A stretch of DNA of 36,136 nt from an uncultured Bacteroidales bacterium (lineage in GTDB: Bacteria > Bacteroidota > Bacteroidia > Bacteroidales > WCHB1-69), in NCBI GenBank assembly GCA_905235135.1, contig CAJOKR010000022.1, forward strand, positions 1-36,136. The letters run 5' to 3'. How positions within the stretch are numbered: the first letter of the stretch is position 1; each line of letters begins with the position of its first letter. A model generated the notes under the pieces. That model did no database searches, was not told the DNA's origin, and saw only the letters and a program-made list of their open reading frames with translations. Of this stretch, positions 26,681 through 34,154 are shown piece by piece. A program made the position numbers and the translations under genes.

Positions 26681-29600
26681 TTATAATTCTTTGAGTTCGT
26701 TATTGAGGATGTCACTCACCACTTGAGTGTAGCGCTCATAGTCGGGATGAAATTTGTTGCCTTCGCAGAGGCTGTTGAGCACTTGGTTGTCAAGCACGTC
26801 GAAGAGCTTCAACTTCAGTGCGGCCTTTTGGTCGTTGCTGCGGGCTTCAACCTTCATCGCGTCCTCGACCTGTTCTTTCAGCTTCATGGCCGTACCATAA
26901 TCTTGTCCTACAGTACGCCATGCCTGGCCAAAGTCTTTCGCACCCTTGATGGGGATGAAGGCGTCCCTGCCTAGCATGTCCTTGCCACTAATGCAGACGA
27001 ATCTTTCGCCGGTGGTAGGGTCATTTTGTTCTTGAATGAGGTTGAGACAATAGGCCAGCATAAGTGAGGGGAGCATTTCCTTCATGATTTCTTCGGGCTT
27101 CTTGAAAAATAAAGCAGGGAAAGCTTTGTCGAAGTCGTCGAAGCTCTCTGTGTGAAGCAACATACGGTTGAAGGTGCCCATCGGACCGATTAGCAGAGTG
27201 TCATATTTTTCCTTCAAGGTGGTCATGTTGGCTAAATAGCGCAGTGGGAAACCAGAGCAAGCCGTGACAACGACTATCTCGTTGGGCTTGTAATGTTCTG
27301 AAACACATTCGCTCTCCACGAAGTTATAGCCTGTGGTGTATTGTCTGAAAGCCTTGATGAGTTCGTTGCGGAAGTCTTGAGTGTTTTCATCACCTTTCGG
27401 AATGCTCACTTGAATCATCTTCATCATGGTTTCTCCTTCGCTGGCTTCGGCGTTGTTGAACTGGACGTAGGTCTTGGCATGTTGCACCAAATCCTTGACG
27501 AACTGCTCGCGCTGGGCTTCACTAATGAGTTCCTGTTTCAGCTTCTCCAAGATGTTAACGCCCACCATACGGCTCATCACGTCCTTTTTGGCGGTTTCCT
27601 CCATCGCTTCGATGGCCTTGTTAGTGCAAATGTTGAGCATGGTGTCTTCCATGGAATTATAGTCCACGCGATGGTAGAGGTTGGCGAACGAACGCTCACC
27701 ATCTTCTCCCAACGATGCCACTAATGCATTGCGAATGTCAAGTGCGGCACTCGACTGATATTCTTTATTGGTGGTATATTGGCGAACAATAATGCGAACC
27801 TTTTCAGGGTTGTACTTTTTGATGTTGGAGTCGTCTTTGTCCTCGTTGGTTTTGCACTTGCTGGCAGCCATATCCGAAACATTCTTGGTGATTTGTGCCA
27901 AACGTGTCCTAAAGATGCGTATTCCTTCCTGCATCGATGCTAGGTTGACGATGATTTCCTGAAGCAGCATCTTGGCGAAGTCGAAAGCTTCGACGAGCGT
28001 GGCAGTATAGAAGTATTCCTTGAGAGCAGATTGGTAGCTGTTGAATATCTTTCCCGAAGCATTGGTGATAGCGTCTTTGAGCCAGCCGATGTTGTCGTAT
28101 TCACTACGGAGGCCTGCTACTTTGCGCTGATGCTCCTGAAGCTTTTCGTTGGCGAGCTTTGTGCGTTGAGTGGTATATTCTGTAATACGCTCGTTACAGT
28201 CCTGAATCAAGATCTTGACATATTTTTCTATTTCCAGCATGCTCTTCTGTCCAGATTCCCACTCTTTAAAGAAGAGAGTCTCAATGTGGCGACGGATGTA
28301 AGCAGCGTATGCGCGGAGCTCTTTTTGCTGTCCAGAGTAGAACTTCGTCACGCCTTGGCTGCGGAACTTGTTGTCGAAAACATCGCGCATTCTATCACTG
28401 TATTCACGCACCCAAAGTTTCTTGTCTTGAATCTCGCGCTGAACAATCTTGGCAACAGCGTCTGAGTGGGCGTTCCAAGTCTCGTCCAGTTTTTTCCACA
28501 AATTGCTCGAATCATTTTTAATAATGTATTCGGAAAGGATAAGATGATGCTGGTCAAGGAGAAATTTGCCTCGGTTTTCTTGTTTCTTGATCTCCTCATT
28601 GTAGCCGCTGCCAACTTCGTCTTCGGTGCGCTCGCTATAGCCCTGTCCTTCGACCCAGTAGTTGTAGGTCAGTTGCAACGCGGCCTGCTGGGCGTAGCTA
28701 TAGGTGACAAATTCACGAACCTCGTTTTCAGGATATGAGACACGTGTGATGCCAAAGCTGAGGAACTGGCGACCGTGGGCGTTGCGCCCCGATTTGTCCT
28801 TCTCGGCACCCACTCCTTTGTTTTCGCAACCTACGAGACGAGCCAATTTCCCTTTGCTGCCCACAATTTGCGGCACCACCACGGTTTGGAACATGAAGTT
28901 AGCTACCACCACGGGAAGGTCTTTGCTGACATTAAGAGTCTTACCAGCTTCATTGACGTTACTGTAGATGTAGCATGCCTCAAAAGGTACTTGGTTGTTG
29001 AGCAGACGACGAACTTTGCCAGTGATGACATCCTTGGCACCCGTTACGTCAATGGGATGATAGGTACCCACACTCAAGGCGTTGAGTTCCATCAATGCAG
29101 CGTAACCGTTGGCCTGATAATAGCCCGAATCGTGATCGGGCGAAGCCAAATTGCGCTCAGGCATATAGACGAACAACCTAATTTTGAAGGTTGGCTCGCG
29201 TTCGCCAGACTCTTGTGTGGAGGGGTATTGAGTGCGTATTTGGCTGACAACATCTACGATGGAACCTGAACCTGTTCCACCGGCCAACCCTGCACAGATG
29301 TCGAAGGTTACATCCATTTCGTTGCCGTCCATCTGTTGCAACCGCGTAACAGCACTCTTGAGAGCGGCTTCAAAGTTTTGGGCTTTGTTCTTGTTGCTCA
29401 GGTCATTAGCGATAAGCAAACGGCCCAAGCGACGCCGTTGCCCCCCAATGCCTGAATTGATAAGTTGCACCATGTTGTTGTCTCGTTGCAGCATCTCAAT
29501 TTCCCATGGTTTCATGAATGCGGATACGCCTTCGTATTTCTGTGTGTTTGTAAGTAAATCTGAATTGACACCATTTGTGCTGACCTTTTGACTATCAGTA

Positions 29601-29797
29601 AGATGGATTGGGTGTCCCATCACCTTCCAACTTTCTCGCTCATCAAGGTCAGCGGGCGACGAATCAAGGTAGATGTAATCAATGTTGAGTCCGCCACCGG
29701 GCTCATTGCCGCGAAATTCTTCGTAAATACGTTTGCGGAACTCGCGAAGTATTTTACCTCCTGTTCCGCCTAATCCTATAACAAGATGGTTTGCCAT
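26681..29797 (-). CDS. Tubulin/FtsZ-superfamily protein (Tubulin_2 / FtsZ-like), 1038 aa
   Basis: No signal peptide, so cytoplasmic. The N-terminal ~400 residues carry a Rossmann-type nucleotide-binding start (VIGLGGTGGK, residues 6-15) and the tubulin signature AGLAGGTGSGS (169-179) that contacts the GTP phosphates. GIGGQRRRLGR at 116-126 lies between them. This matches the large bacterial tubulin-like family (Pfam Tubulin_2; the FtsZ-like families proposed by Makarova and Koonin to act in membrane remodelling). The remaining ~600 residues are largely helical and charged with possible coiled coils (about 420-640). It is much longer than FtsZ (about 400). It is followed at 20 bp by the zinc-ribbon membrane protein and preceded by a three-helix membrane protein. 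GTP binding is strongly implied; polymerisation is inferred. Confidence 0.93.
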   Translation of the reverse strand: MANHLVIGLGGTGGKILREFRKRIYEEFRGNEPGGGLNIDYIYLDSSPADLDERESWKVMGHPIHLTDSQKVSTNGVNSDLLTNTQKYEGVSAFMKPWEIEMLQRDNNMVQLINSGIGGQRRRLGRLLIANDLSNKNKAQNFEAALKSAVTRLQQMDGNEMDVTFDICAGLAGGTGSGSIVDVVSQIRTQYPSTQESGEREPTFKIRLFVYMPERNLASPDHDSGYYQANGYAALMELNALSVGTYHPIDVTGAKDVITGKVRRLLNNQVPFEACYIYSNVNEAGKTLNVSKDLPVVVANFMFQTVVVPQIVGSKGKLARLVGCENKGVGAEKDKSGRNAHGRQFLSFGITRVSYPENEVREFVTYSYAQQAALQLTYNYWVEGQGYSERTEDEVGSGYNEEIKKQENRGKFLLDQHHLILSEYIIKNDSSNLWKKLDETWNAHSDAVAKIVQREIQDKKLWVREYSDRMRDVFDNKFRSQGVTKFYSGQQKELRAYAAYIRRHIETLFFKEWESGQKSMLEIEKYVKILIQDCNERITEYTTQRTKLANEKLQEHQRKVAGLRSEYDNIGWLKDAITNASGKIFNSYQSALKEYFYTATLVEAFDFAKMLLQEIIVNLASMQEGIRIFRTRLAQITKNVSDMAASKCKTNEDKDDSNIKKYNPEKVRIIVRQYTTNKEYQSSAALDIRNALVASLGEDGERSFANLYHRVDYNSMEDTMLNICTNKAIEAMEETAKKDVMSRMVGVNILEKLKQELISEAQREQFVKDLVQHAKTYVQFNNAEASEGETMMKMIQVSIPKGDENTQDFRNELIKAFRQYTTGYNFVESECVSEHYKPNEIVVVTACSGFPLRYLANMTTLKEKYDTLLIGPMGTFNRMLLHTESFDDFDKAFPALFFKKPEEIMKEMLPSLMLAYCLNLIQEQNDPTTGERFVCISGKDMLGRDAFIPIKGAKDFGQAWRTVGQDYGTAMKLKEQVEDAMKVEARSNDQKAALKLKLFDVLDNQVLNSLCEGNKFHPDYERYTQVVSDILNNELKEL

Positions 29798-29840
29798 ATT
29801 TATCTTTGATTTATTTTTGGTTTATTTTTCTTTGTTTCAA

Positions 29841-30287
29841 TTAAAAATCCAAGTAGTCAGTACCAAAAGAACTATCTCCAGTAGGGCCATCATTTCCGCG
29901 AGTTCTCACATCGCTGGAACCTGCCCTATATCCCGTATACATCACCACCCCTAACATTATCACGGTGATAAGAAAAGCCCAAATGGATATGTTTCTGGCT
30001 TTCGTGACAGTCTCCATCACCTTCTGGCGGACGGCTCCCGAACTTTCCGCCATGGTTTTGTCCACAGGATTTTCATTCCCTACCAGTTCAACAGTCTCAA
30101 TCCAGTTTATTGTCCGGTTAGCTTGAATGGTTTTGACCATCCATATTCCCTCAACACAGAGAATAAGGAGACTTACCGCCAGCAACACATAAACCACAGG
30201 GCTTGGTTTACCGCCATTCTTCAACAACCACACTACAAAAAATATTAAGGCTGTAACGCCAATGCCAACAAGTATTCCTCCAATCAT
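29841..30287 (-). CDS. Small integral membrane protein with acidic-aromatic C-tail
   Basis: 148 residues with three predicted transmembrane segments: about 2-22 (GGILVGIGVTALIFFVVWLL), about 31-51 (VVYVLLAVSLLILCVEGIW) and about 99-117 (IWAFLITVIMLGVVMYTG). Between the second and third is a soluble loop (ETVELVGNENPVDK, then AVRQKVMETVTKARN). After the third comes a flexible Gly/Asp/Ser-rich tail ending SSFGTDYLDF. The family is not recognised. It lies 43 bp before the tubulin-like gene and is the obvious candidate membrane anchor for it; the conserved-looking tail could be a docking peptide. That role is inference. Confidence 0.85.
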   Translation of the reverse strand: MIGGILVGIGVTALIFFVVWLLKNGGKPSPVVYVLLAVSLLILCVEGIWMVKTIQANRTINWIETVELVGNENPVDKTMAESSGAVRQKVMETVTKARNISIWAFLITVIMLGVVMYTGYRAGSSDVRTRGNDGPTGDSSFGTDYLDF

Positions 30288-30331
30288 ACAATCATATTAT
30301 TACTTAATAAATATACCCAGCAAAATTCGGA

Positions 30332-30404
30332 TTTTTTGCAATGCGGGAAGGTATCAAAACGACTACGATTCTTTTGCATTTTGCCTACAAATTGGTTGCA
30401 AAAA
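30332..30404 (-). promoter_or_regulatory. Inverted TTTTTGCAA / TTGCAAAAA pair, possible operator
   Basis: TTTTTGCAA at 30333-30341 and TTGCAAAAA at 30396-30404 are perfect 9-bp inverted copies 54 bp apart. They lie between the stop of the HTH gene and the start of the membrane-protein gene. A partial TTTTGCA copy lies between them. The HTH regulator encoded immediately upstream is the natural candidate ligand. No clear TAnnTTTG promoter is visible here. Confidence 0.3.
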
Positions 30405-30632
30405 CTATTTCCGCTTGTAAAAACCGCTCAAATCTTCGAAAAAATCATGCTCCAAGATACAAGAGATACGCATCAGCGTGTCCGTGTCAATCCAGCGGCG
30501 GGAATAAATCTTGTAGATGTTATTCCGGTGGCTGTTCAGTTGCTCCGCGAGCCAGGAAACCTTGATTCCCTTCCGCAGGACAACCTCTCTGATCATTTTG
30601 CCGATATGTGGATTCTCTTCTTGCATGGGCAT
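30405..30632 (-). CDS. Small XRE-like HTH transcriptional regulator
   Basis: 75 residues from the ATG at 30632 (MPMQEENPHIGKMIREVV...). The frame continues to an ATG at 30677, but those 15 residues overlap the large inverted repeat and do not look like part of the domain; MQEENPHIG at 30626 is another possible start. The protein is one helix-turn-helix domain: HIGKMIREVVLRKGIKVSWL, AEQLNSHRNNIYKIYSRRWI and a final DTDTLMRISCILEHDFFEDL, a pattern common in small Bacteroidota regulators. It is co-directional with the tubulin-like operon, 117 bp upstream of its first membrane-protein gene, and probably regulates itself and that operon. Confidence 0.8.
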   Translation of the reverse strand: MPMQEENPHIGKMIREVVLRKGIKVSWLAEQLNSHRNNIYKIYSRRWIDTDTLMRISCILEHDFFEDLSGFYKRK

Positions 30633-30659
30633 AAAAAAATCGTGAGCCTGTTTTGCGCT

Positions 30660-30768
30660 GCACGAAGGTCTGGACACCTATACCACAAACAATTAAGCCC
30701 ACGATTTTCATCGCAAGCGAATCGTCCCTTTCTTGTGGTATTGCTGAAAATTGTCCAGATTTTCGTGC
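30660..30768. repeat. 109-nt imperfect palindrome upstream of the HTH gene
   Basis: Outer arms of 16 bases (30660-30675 and 30753-30768) pair with two mismatches that can be G-U. Inside them ATACCACAA (30680-30688) pairs with TTGTGGTAT (30733-30741), then ACGAT (30701-30705) with ATCGT (30721-30725), and at the centre TCGC-AA-GCGA (30711-30720). All arms share nearly the same centre, around 30711-30715, so a single long stem with internal loops is possible in RNA or as a DNA cruciform. Confidence 0.65.
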
Positions 30769-30777
30769 TGCTTAAAG

Positions 30778-30793
30778 AAAGCGAAAACGCTTT
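30778..30793. repeat. Small hairpin AAAGCG-AAAA-CGCTTT
   Basis: A perfect 6-bp stem with a 4-base loop, ten bases beyond the large palindrome. It is too weak to call a terminator with confidence and is recorded as part of the structured region. Confidence 0.4.
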
Positions 30794-30884
30794 ATACCAA
30801 TATATTAAAAAGTAACCCTTCTATCCTATAGTCCGTTTTTTTGTTAATTCTATAATTATCGCTGCAAATAACAAATATTAAATA

Positions 30885-30917
30885 CGGCCGTCAAGGATGT
30901 GCCATCCAAAACGGCCG
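30885..30917. terminator. Symmetric bipartite hairpin, possible bidirectional terminator
   Basis: CGGCCGT (30885-30891) pairs with ACGGCCG (30911-30917), and inside it GGATG (30895-30899) pairs with CATCC (30903-30907) around a TGC loop. The internal loop is symmetric (CAA versus AAA). AATTTTAT follows on the plus side and TATTTAATATTTG on the minus side. It separates the GH92 unit from the tubulin-like operon. Confidence 0.5.
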
Positions 30918-31036
30918 AATTTTATCAACAAATTATTAACCAATGGATATCAACAACAAGGTTTGTGTTACGATTATGGTGTAGAAACGCAAAATTTCAT
31001 CGTCTTTCATCGCCCCTTCATCGTTTAAAACAACAA

Positions 31037-31059
31037 AGGGGAGCCACAACGACTCCCCT
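31037..31059 (-). terminator. Terminator after the GH92 gene
   Basis: On the minus strand AGGGGAG (31059-31053) pairs perfectly with CTCCCCT (31043-31037) across a 9-base loop and is followed by TTGTTGTTTT. It lies about 33 bp beyond the GH92 stop and fits an intrinsic terminator closing that unit. Confidence 0.7.
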
Positions 31060-31091
31060 ATAACTACCAACTACTAACTACTAACTGCTAA

Positions 31092-34085
31092 CTACTTCAC
31101 CCACACCTCATCCACGAACAGCCACGCTTGCTCGCCGGCGCTGATATGCCAGCTGGGCAGCTTGCCGTAGTTCTTGATGACAATCTTGACATAACGGGCG
31201 TTGGTCTTGCCCGTCACCTTCAGATCCTGGATGTGGGCACCCTCAGTACGGGTAAGTGGAAGGTTCGTCTTGCCGAAAAGAGTGTAATCCTTGCCATCCT
31301 CGGAGACATACACCTCGAATGCGCGGGGGTAGAAAATCCACGCACGTTGCTCTTCCAGCACGCCAGCACCGACTTCGGAGACTTTCTTAACATCACGCAG
31401 GTCAACAATCACCTCGCAGTCGGTAGTGAAGCCCTGCCAACCTCCGATACGGTAGTTAATCTTACCGCGGGTATTGTCAATCAAACCCTCATCGCCACCT
31501 GCATAGTACTGCGGATCAGGTTTGGTGACGTACGTAAGGTCCTTGTCTCGGGTGTAACGCACGTAACGCGCCACTGCTTCTTGACTGCAATTCCCCCTTT
31601 CATCGACTGCTATCGCCCTGACTGTCACATCTTTGTCCACACTGAAACGTTCCGTGTAAAGTGTGCCGTTTTTCGGAGTCGGGGTAGTTCCGTCTGTGGT
31701 GTAGTAAATTTTATACTCTAACCCCTGCCCAACCGGTAGAGCCTGCACTCTCATCACCGCCGATCTATCCACCTTTGCCTTCCCTTCCTGCTTCAAATCT
31801 TTTGCAGGACCCACACTCTTCCGGGTTTGATCCATCACTTTGGGGACAGAAATGGCTACAAACGTGCGGTCGCGGAAAGAGACCTTGTCAGTGGCGAAGA
31901 CCGGCACAGGCACGATACTGAGCATGGGATCGATACGTGATGTGGGCTCGGTGGCATTGCCCACGCCCCACGTGTTGCTCGGCTGGTCGCCCATGGTGAA
32001 GAAAAGCTCACCGCCACTGGCAATCTCCTTATAGGTAATATAGGTACGGTTCAGAAGCTTCCCGTTGAAGGTCGCAGACTGGATGTACGGTTTGTCAGAA
32101 TCCTTCGTGACTGTCAGGGTCTTACCATTCTCAAGACGCATCACCACCTTGTCGAAGAGCGGGTAACCAATCACATATTGGTCGCTGCCGGGACAAACGG
32201 GATAGAAACCCATCGCGCTGAAAACGTACCATGCCGACATCTGCCCGCAGTCCTCGTTGCCGCAAAGGCCGTCAGGCTTGGAATTGTAGAGTTCGGTGAG
32301 AATCTGCTTCACCAGTTTCTGCGTCTTGGCTGGTTTCCTCACATAGTTGTAAAGATACGCAGCGTGGTGGCTTGGCTCGTTGCCATGTGCATACTGTCCA
32401 ATGACACCGGTGATGTCGGCCTGGTCGCGACCCGCCATTTCGGAGGTGGAGTTGAAGAGACGGTCGAGGAAGAACTCCGTCTGACCGGCTCCGCCCATCA
32501 ATTCCACGTATGTGTCGAAATCATGCGGAACGTAAGTGGTATATTGCCAACAGTTGGCTTCCGTATAGAAGTTGTTGACCTCGCGGGGGTTGAAGGGGGT
32601 GGCGAAACCGCCGTTCATGCGCCCGTGCATGAAGCCGTTGGCATCCATGAGGTTTTTGTAGCTCTGGGCCCGACGGATATACTCCTTGTAAACTTCCTTA
32701 TTTCCAATGGCTTGCGCAAACATGGCAATGCACCAGTCATCGTAAGCATACGTCTTCGAAACCGACTCATTCTCCATATCGCCCGGCACAAAACCAAACT
32801 TGACATACTCGGGACGACCAAGCTTGTCGAGATTGGCCGTAGCAATCATCGCCTTCAGCATTTCCTCAGCCGGATAGTCGCGAATACCCTTTTGGTAGGC
32901 ATCGTAAATCACCGGCACAGCATGGTAACCAATCATGCACCAAGTCTCGAAGGCGGAAAGCTCCCACATCGGCAGGTAGCCCGACTGACGGAACTGGTTC
33001 AGGAATGTGTACAGGAAGTCGCCGCTGCGCTTCTGGTCGATGATGTTAAGCAGCGGATGCAGGGCACGATAGGTATCCCACAAGGAGAACACCGTGTACA
33101 TTTTGTGCTCACCGTCCACCTTGTGGATTTTCTGGTCCTCGCCACGATAGCGGCCATCAAGATCAGAATAGAGATACGGAGATGTAAAGCAGTGATAAAG
33201 AGCGGTATAGAACGTCCTAAGGTATTCGGTATTCTTGGATTCCACCTGAATTTTGCCCAGTTCTCTATTCCAAATTTCGGTTGCTTTTTTACGCACCTTG
33301 TCGAAATCAAAATCGCGGACTTCCGTCTGGTTGTTGATTGCTCCGTCCATATCCACGGCGGAGATGGCCACTTTGACCACCACCTGCGTGACTTTCTCAT
33401 CAAAATAGAGGACAGCCTTGCAGTTGGTGCCCTTGATTTCCTTGACATTCACGGGTTTATCATCCTGATAGAAAACAACTTCCGTGGGGGTAACAGAGGT
33501 TTTGAGCGAGAAGGCACAAAATTGGTCATCATTCCAAGCTGCAGAACGACGGAAGCCAACCAAATCATTGGCCTTCAAAGTCATAGAACTCGCCAACGTC
33601 TTATCGCGATGTTGCAAATCGACAATGATGCCGTGCTTTCCGCTCTTGTTGAAAGTATAGCGGTGGAGCCCCACATAGTTGGCGACGGTCATCTCCGCCT
33701 TGATGCCGTTGTCGAACTTCACGGAGTAGTAACCGGGCTCTGCGCTCTCGTTCTTGTGGGAGAATGCGAGGGCGTACTTCTCGTTGATGACGGAGGGCTC
33801 GCCCACGAACGGGGTGACAAGGATGTCGCCGTAGTCGGAGCAGCCGGTGCCGCTGAGGTGGGTGTGCGAGAATCCGTAGATGCGGCTGTCGCTGTAGTGG
33901 TAGCCGCCGTCCCAGCCGTCGAGACGGGTGTCGGGGCTGAGCTGCACGGCTCCGAACGGCAGGATGGCGCCGGGATAGGTGTGCCCGTGTCCGTCGGTGC
34001 CGACAAAGGGGTTCACATACTGCGACTGCGCGAAACCCATCGCGACCGCCAAAATTAAAACCAAAAGGGTTGTTATTTTTCTCAT
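31092..34085 (-). CDS. Secreted GH92 alpha-mannosidase with CHB_HEX and F5/8C-like domains
   Basis: Start at 34085 (MRKITTLLVLILAVAMGFAQ, signal peptide), giving 997 residues. The frame is open to 34403, but those ~106 residues overlap the MFS gene and are out-of-frame shadow. Residues about 21-720 are a GH92 exo-alpha-mannosidase: YVNPFVGTDGHGHTYPGA, FSHTHLSGTG, FSLWDTYRALHPL, GQYAHGNEPSHHAAYLYN and CGNEDCGQMSAWYVFS, the last two holding the conserved acid/base and Ca2+-site regions. A chitobiase/hexosaminidase-type C-terminal domain follows (YYTTDGTTPTP) and then an F5/8 type C-like carbohydrate-binding domain ending VDEVWVK. It probably trims alpha-mannosides of glycans in the periplasm or at the surface. 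The neighbouring sugar MFS gene fits this. Confidence 0.95.
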   Translation of the reverse strand: MRKITTLLVLILAVAMGFAQSQYVNPFVGTDGHGHTYPGAILPFGAVQLSPDTRLDGWDGGYHYSDSRIYGFSHTHLSGTGCSDYGDILVTPFVGEPSVINEKYALAFSHKNESAEPGYYSVKFDNGIKAEMTVANYVGLHRYTFNKSGKHGIIVDLQHRDKTLASSMTLKANDLVGFRRSAAWNDDQFCAFSLKTSVTPTEVVFYQDDKPVNVKEIKGTNCKAVLYFDEKVTQVVVKVAISAVDMDGAINNQTEVRDFDFDKVRKKATEIWNRELGKIQVESKNTEYLRTFYTALYHCFTSPYLYSDLDGRYRGEDQKIHKVDGEHKMYTVFSLWDTYRALHPLLNIIDQKRSGDFLYTFLNQFRQSGYLPMWELSAFETWCMIGYHAVPVIYDAYQKGIRDYPAEEMLKAMIATANLDKLGRPEYVKFGFVPGDMENESVSKTYAYDDWCIAMFAQAIGNKEVYKEYIRRAQSYKNLMDANGFMHGRMNGGFATPFNPREVNNFYTEANCWQYTTYVPHDFDTYVELMGGAGQTEFFLDRLFNSTSEMAGRDQADITGVIGQYAHGNEPSHHAAYLYNYVRKPAKTQKLVKQILTELYNSKPDGLCGNEDCGQMSAWYVFSAMGFYPVCPGSDQYVIGYPLFDKVVMRLENGKTLTVTKDSDKPYIQSATFNGKLLNRTYITYKEIASGGELFFTMGDQPSNTWGVGNATEPTSRIDPMLSIVPVPVFATDKVSFRDRTFVAISVPKVMDQTRKSVGPAKDLKQEGKAKVDRSAVMRVQALPVGQGLEYKIYYTTDGTTPTPKNGTLYTERFSVDKDVTVRAIAVDERGNCSQEAVARYVRYTRDKDLTYVTKPDPQYYAGGDEGLIDNTRGKINYRIGGWQGFTTDCEVIVDLRDVKKVSEVGAGVLEEQRAWIFYPRAFEVYVSEDGKDYTLFGKTNLPLTRTEGAHIQDLKVTGKTNARYVKIVIKNYGKLPSWHISAGEQAWLFVDEVWVK

Positions 34086-34126
34086 TTTATTGTTGGTTTT
34101 GTTATTATTTTCGTTTGTTGCCGTCT

Positions 34127-34154
34127 GTGGAGACGCGACACGGCACGTCCCTAC
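34127..34154. repeat. Imperfect palindromic repeat between MFS and GH92 genes
   Basis: On the minus strand GTAGGGACG ... CGTCTCCAC, 28 bp, with two mismatches between the outer 9-base arms. The TAG stop of the MFS gene lies within its first bases. The ends resemble the GTA(A/G)AGACGC palindromes at 10537 and 13509, suggesting one dispersed repeat family. Confidence 0.5.

Larger units (their letters stand above)
30633..31091. other. Non-coding gap rich in inverted repeats
   Basis: About 460 bp between the GH92 stop and the HTH gene with no convincing coding frame. It holds a terminator hairpin (31037-31059), a decayed half of a GTAGAGACGCAAAATTTT-type palindrome (about 30981-30998), a symmetric 33-nt hairpin (30885-30917), a 6-bp hairpin (30778-30793) and a large imperfect palindrome (30660-30768). 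Just after the GH92 stop there is also a short run of TAGTTAGT-like microrepeats (about 31062-31095). Confidence 0.7.

Noticed and set aside
30660-30768. Retron-type non-coding RNA
   Set aside because: No reverse transcriptase gene is nearby, and the fold is one nested stem rather than separate msr and msd parts.
30336-30815. 159-residue plus-strand frame over the HTH gene and its leader
   Set aside because: Overlaps the HTH domain antisense, runs through the large palindrome, and has no recognisable family.
32178-34058. 626-residue plus-strand open frame
   Set aside because: Lies wholly antisense to the well-supported GH92 gene and has no recognisable domain; a shadow of GC-rich coding sequence.
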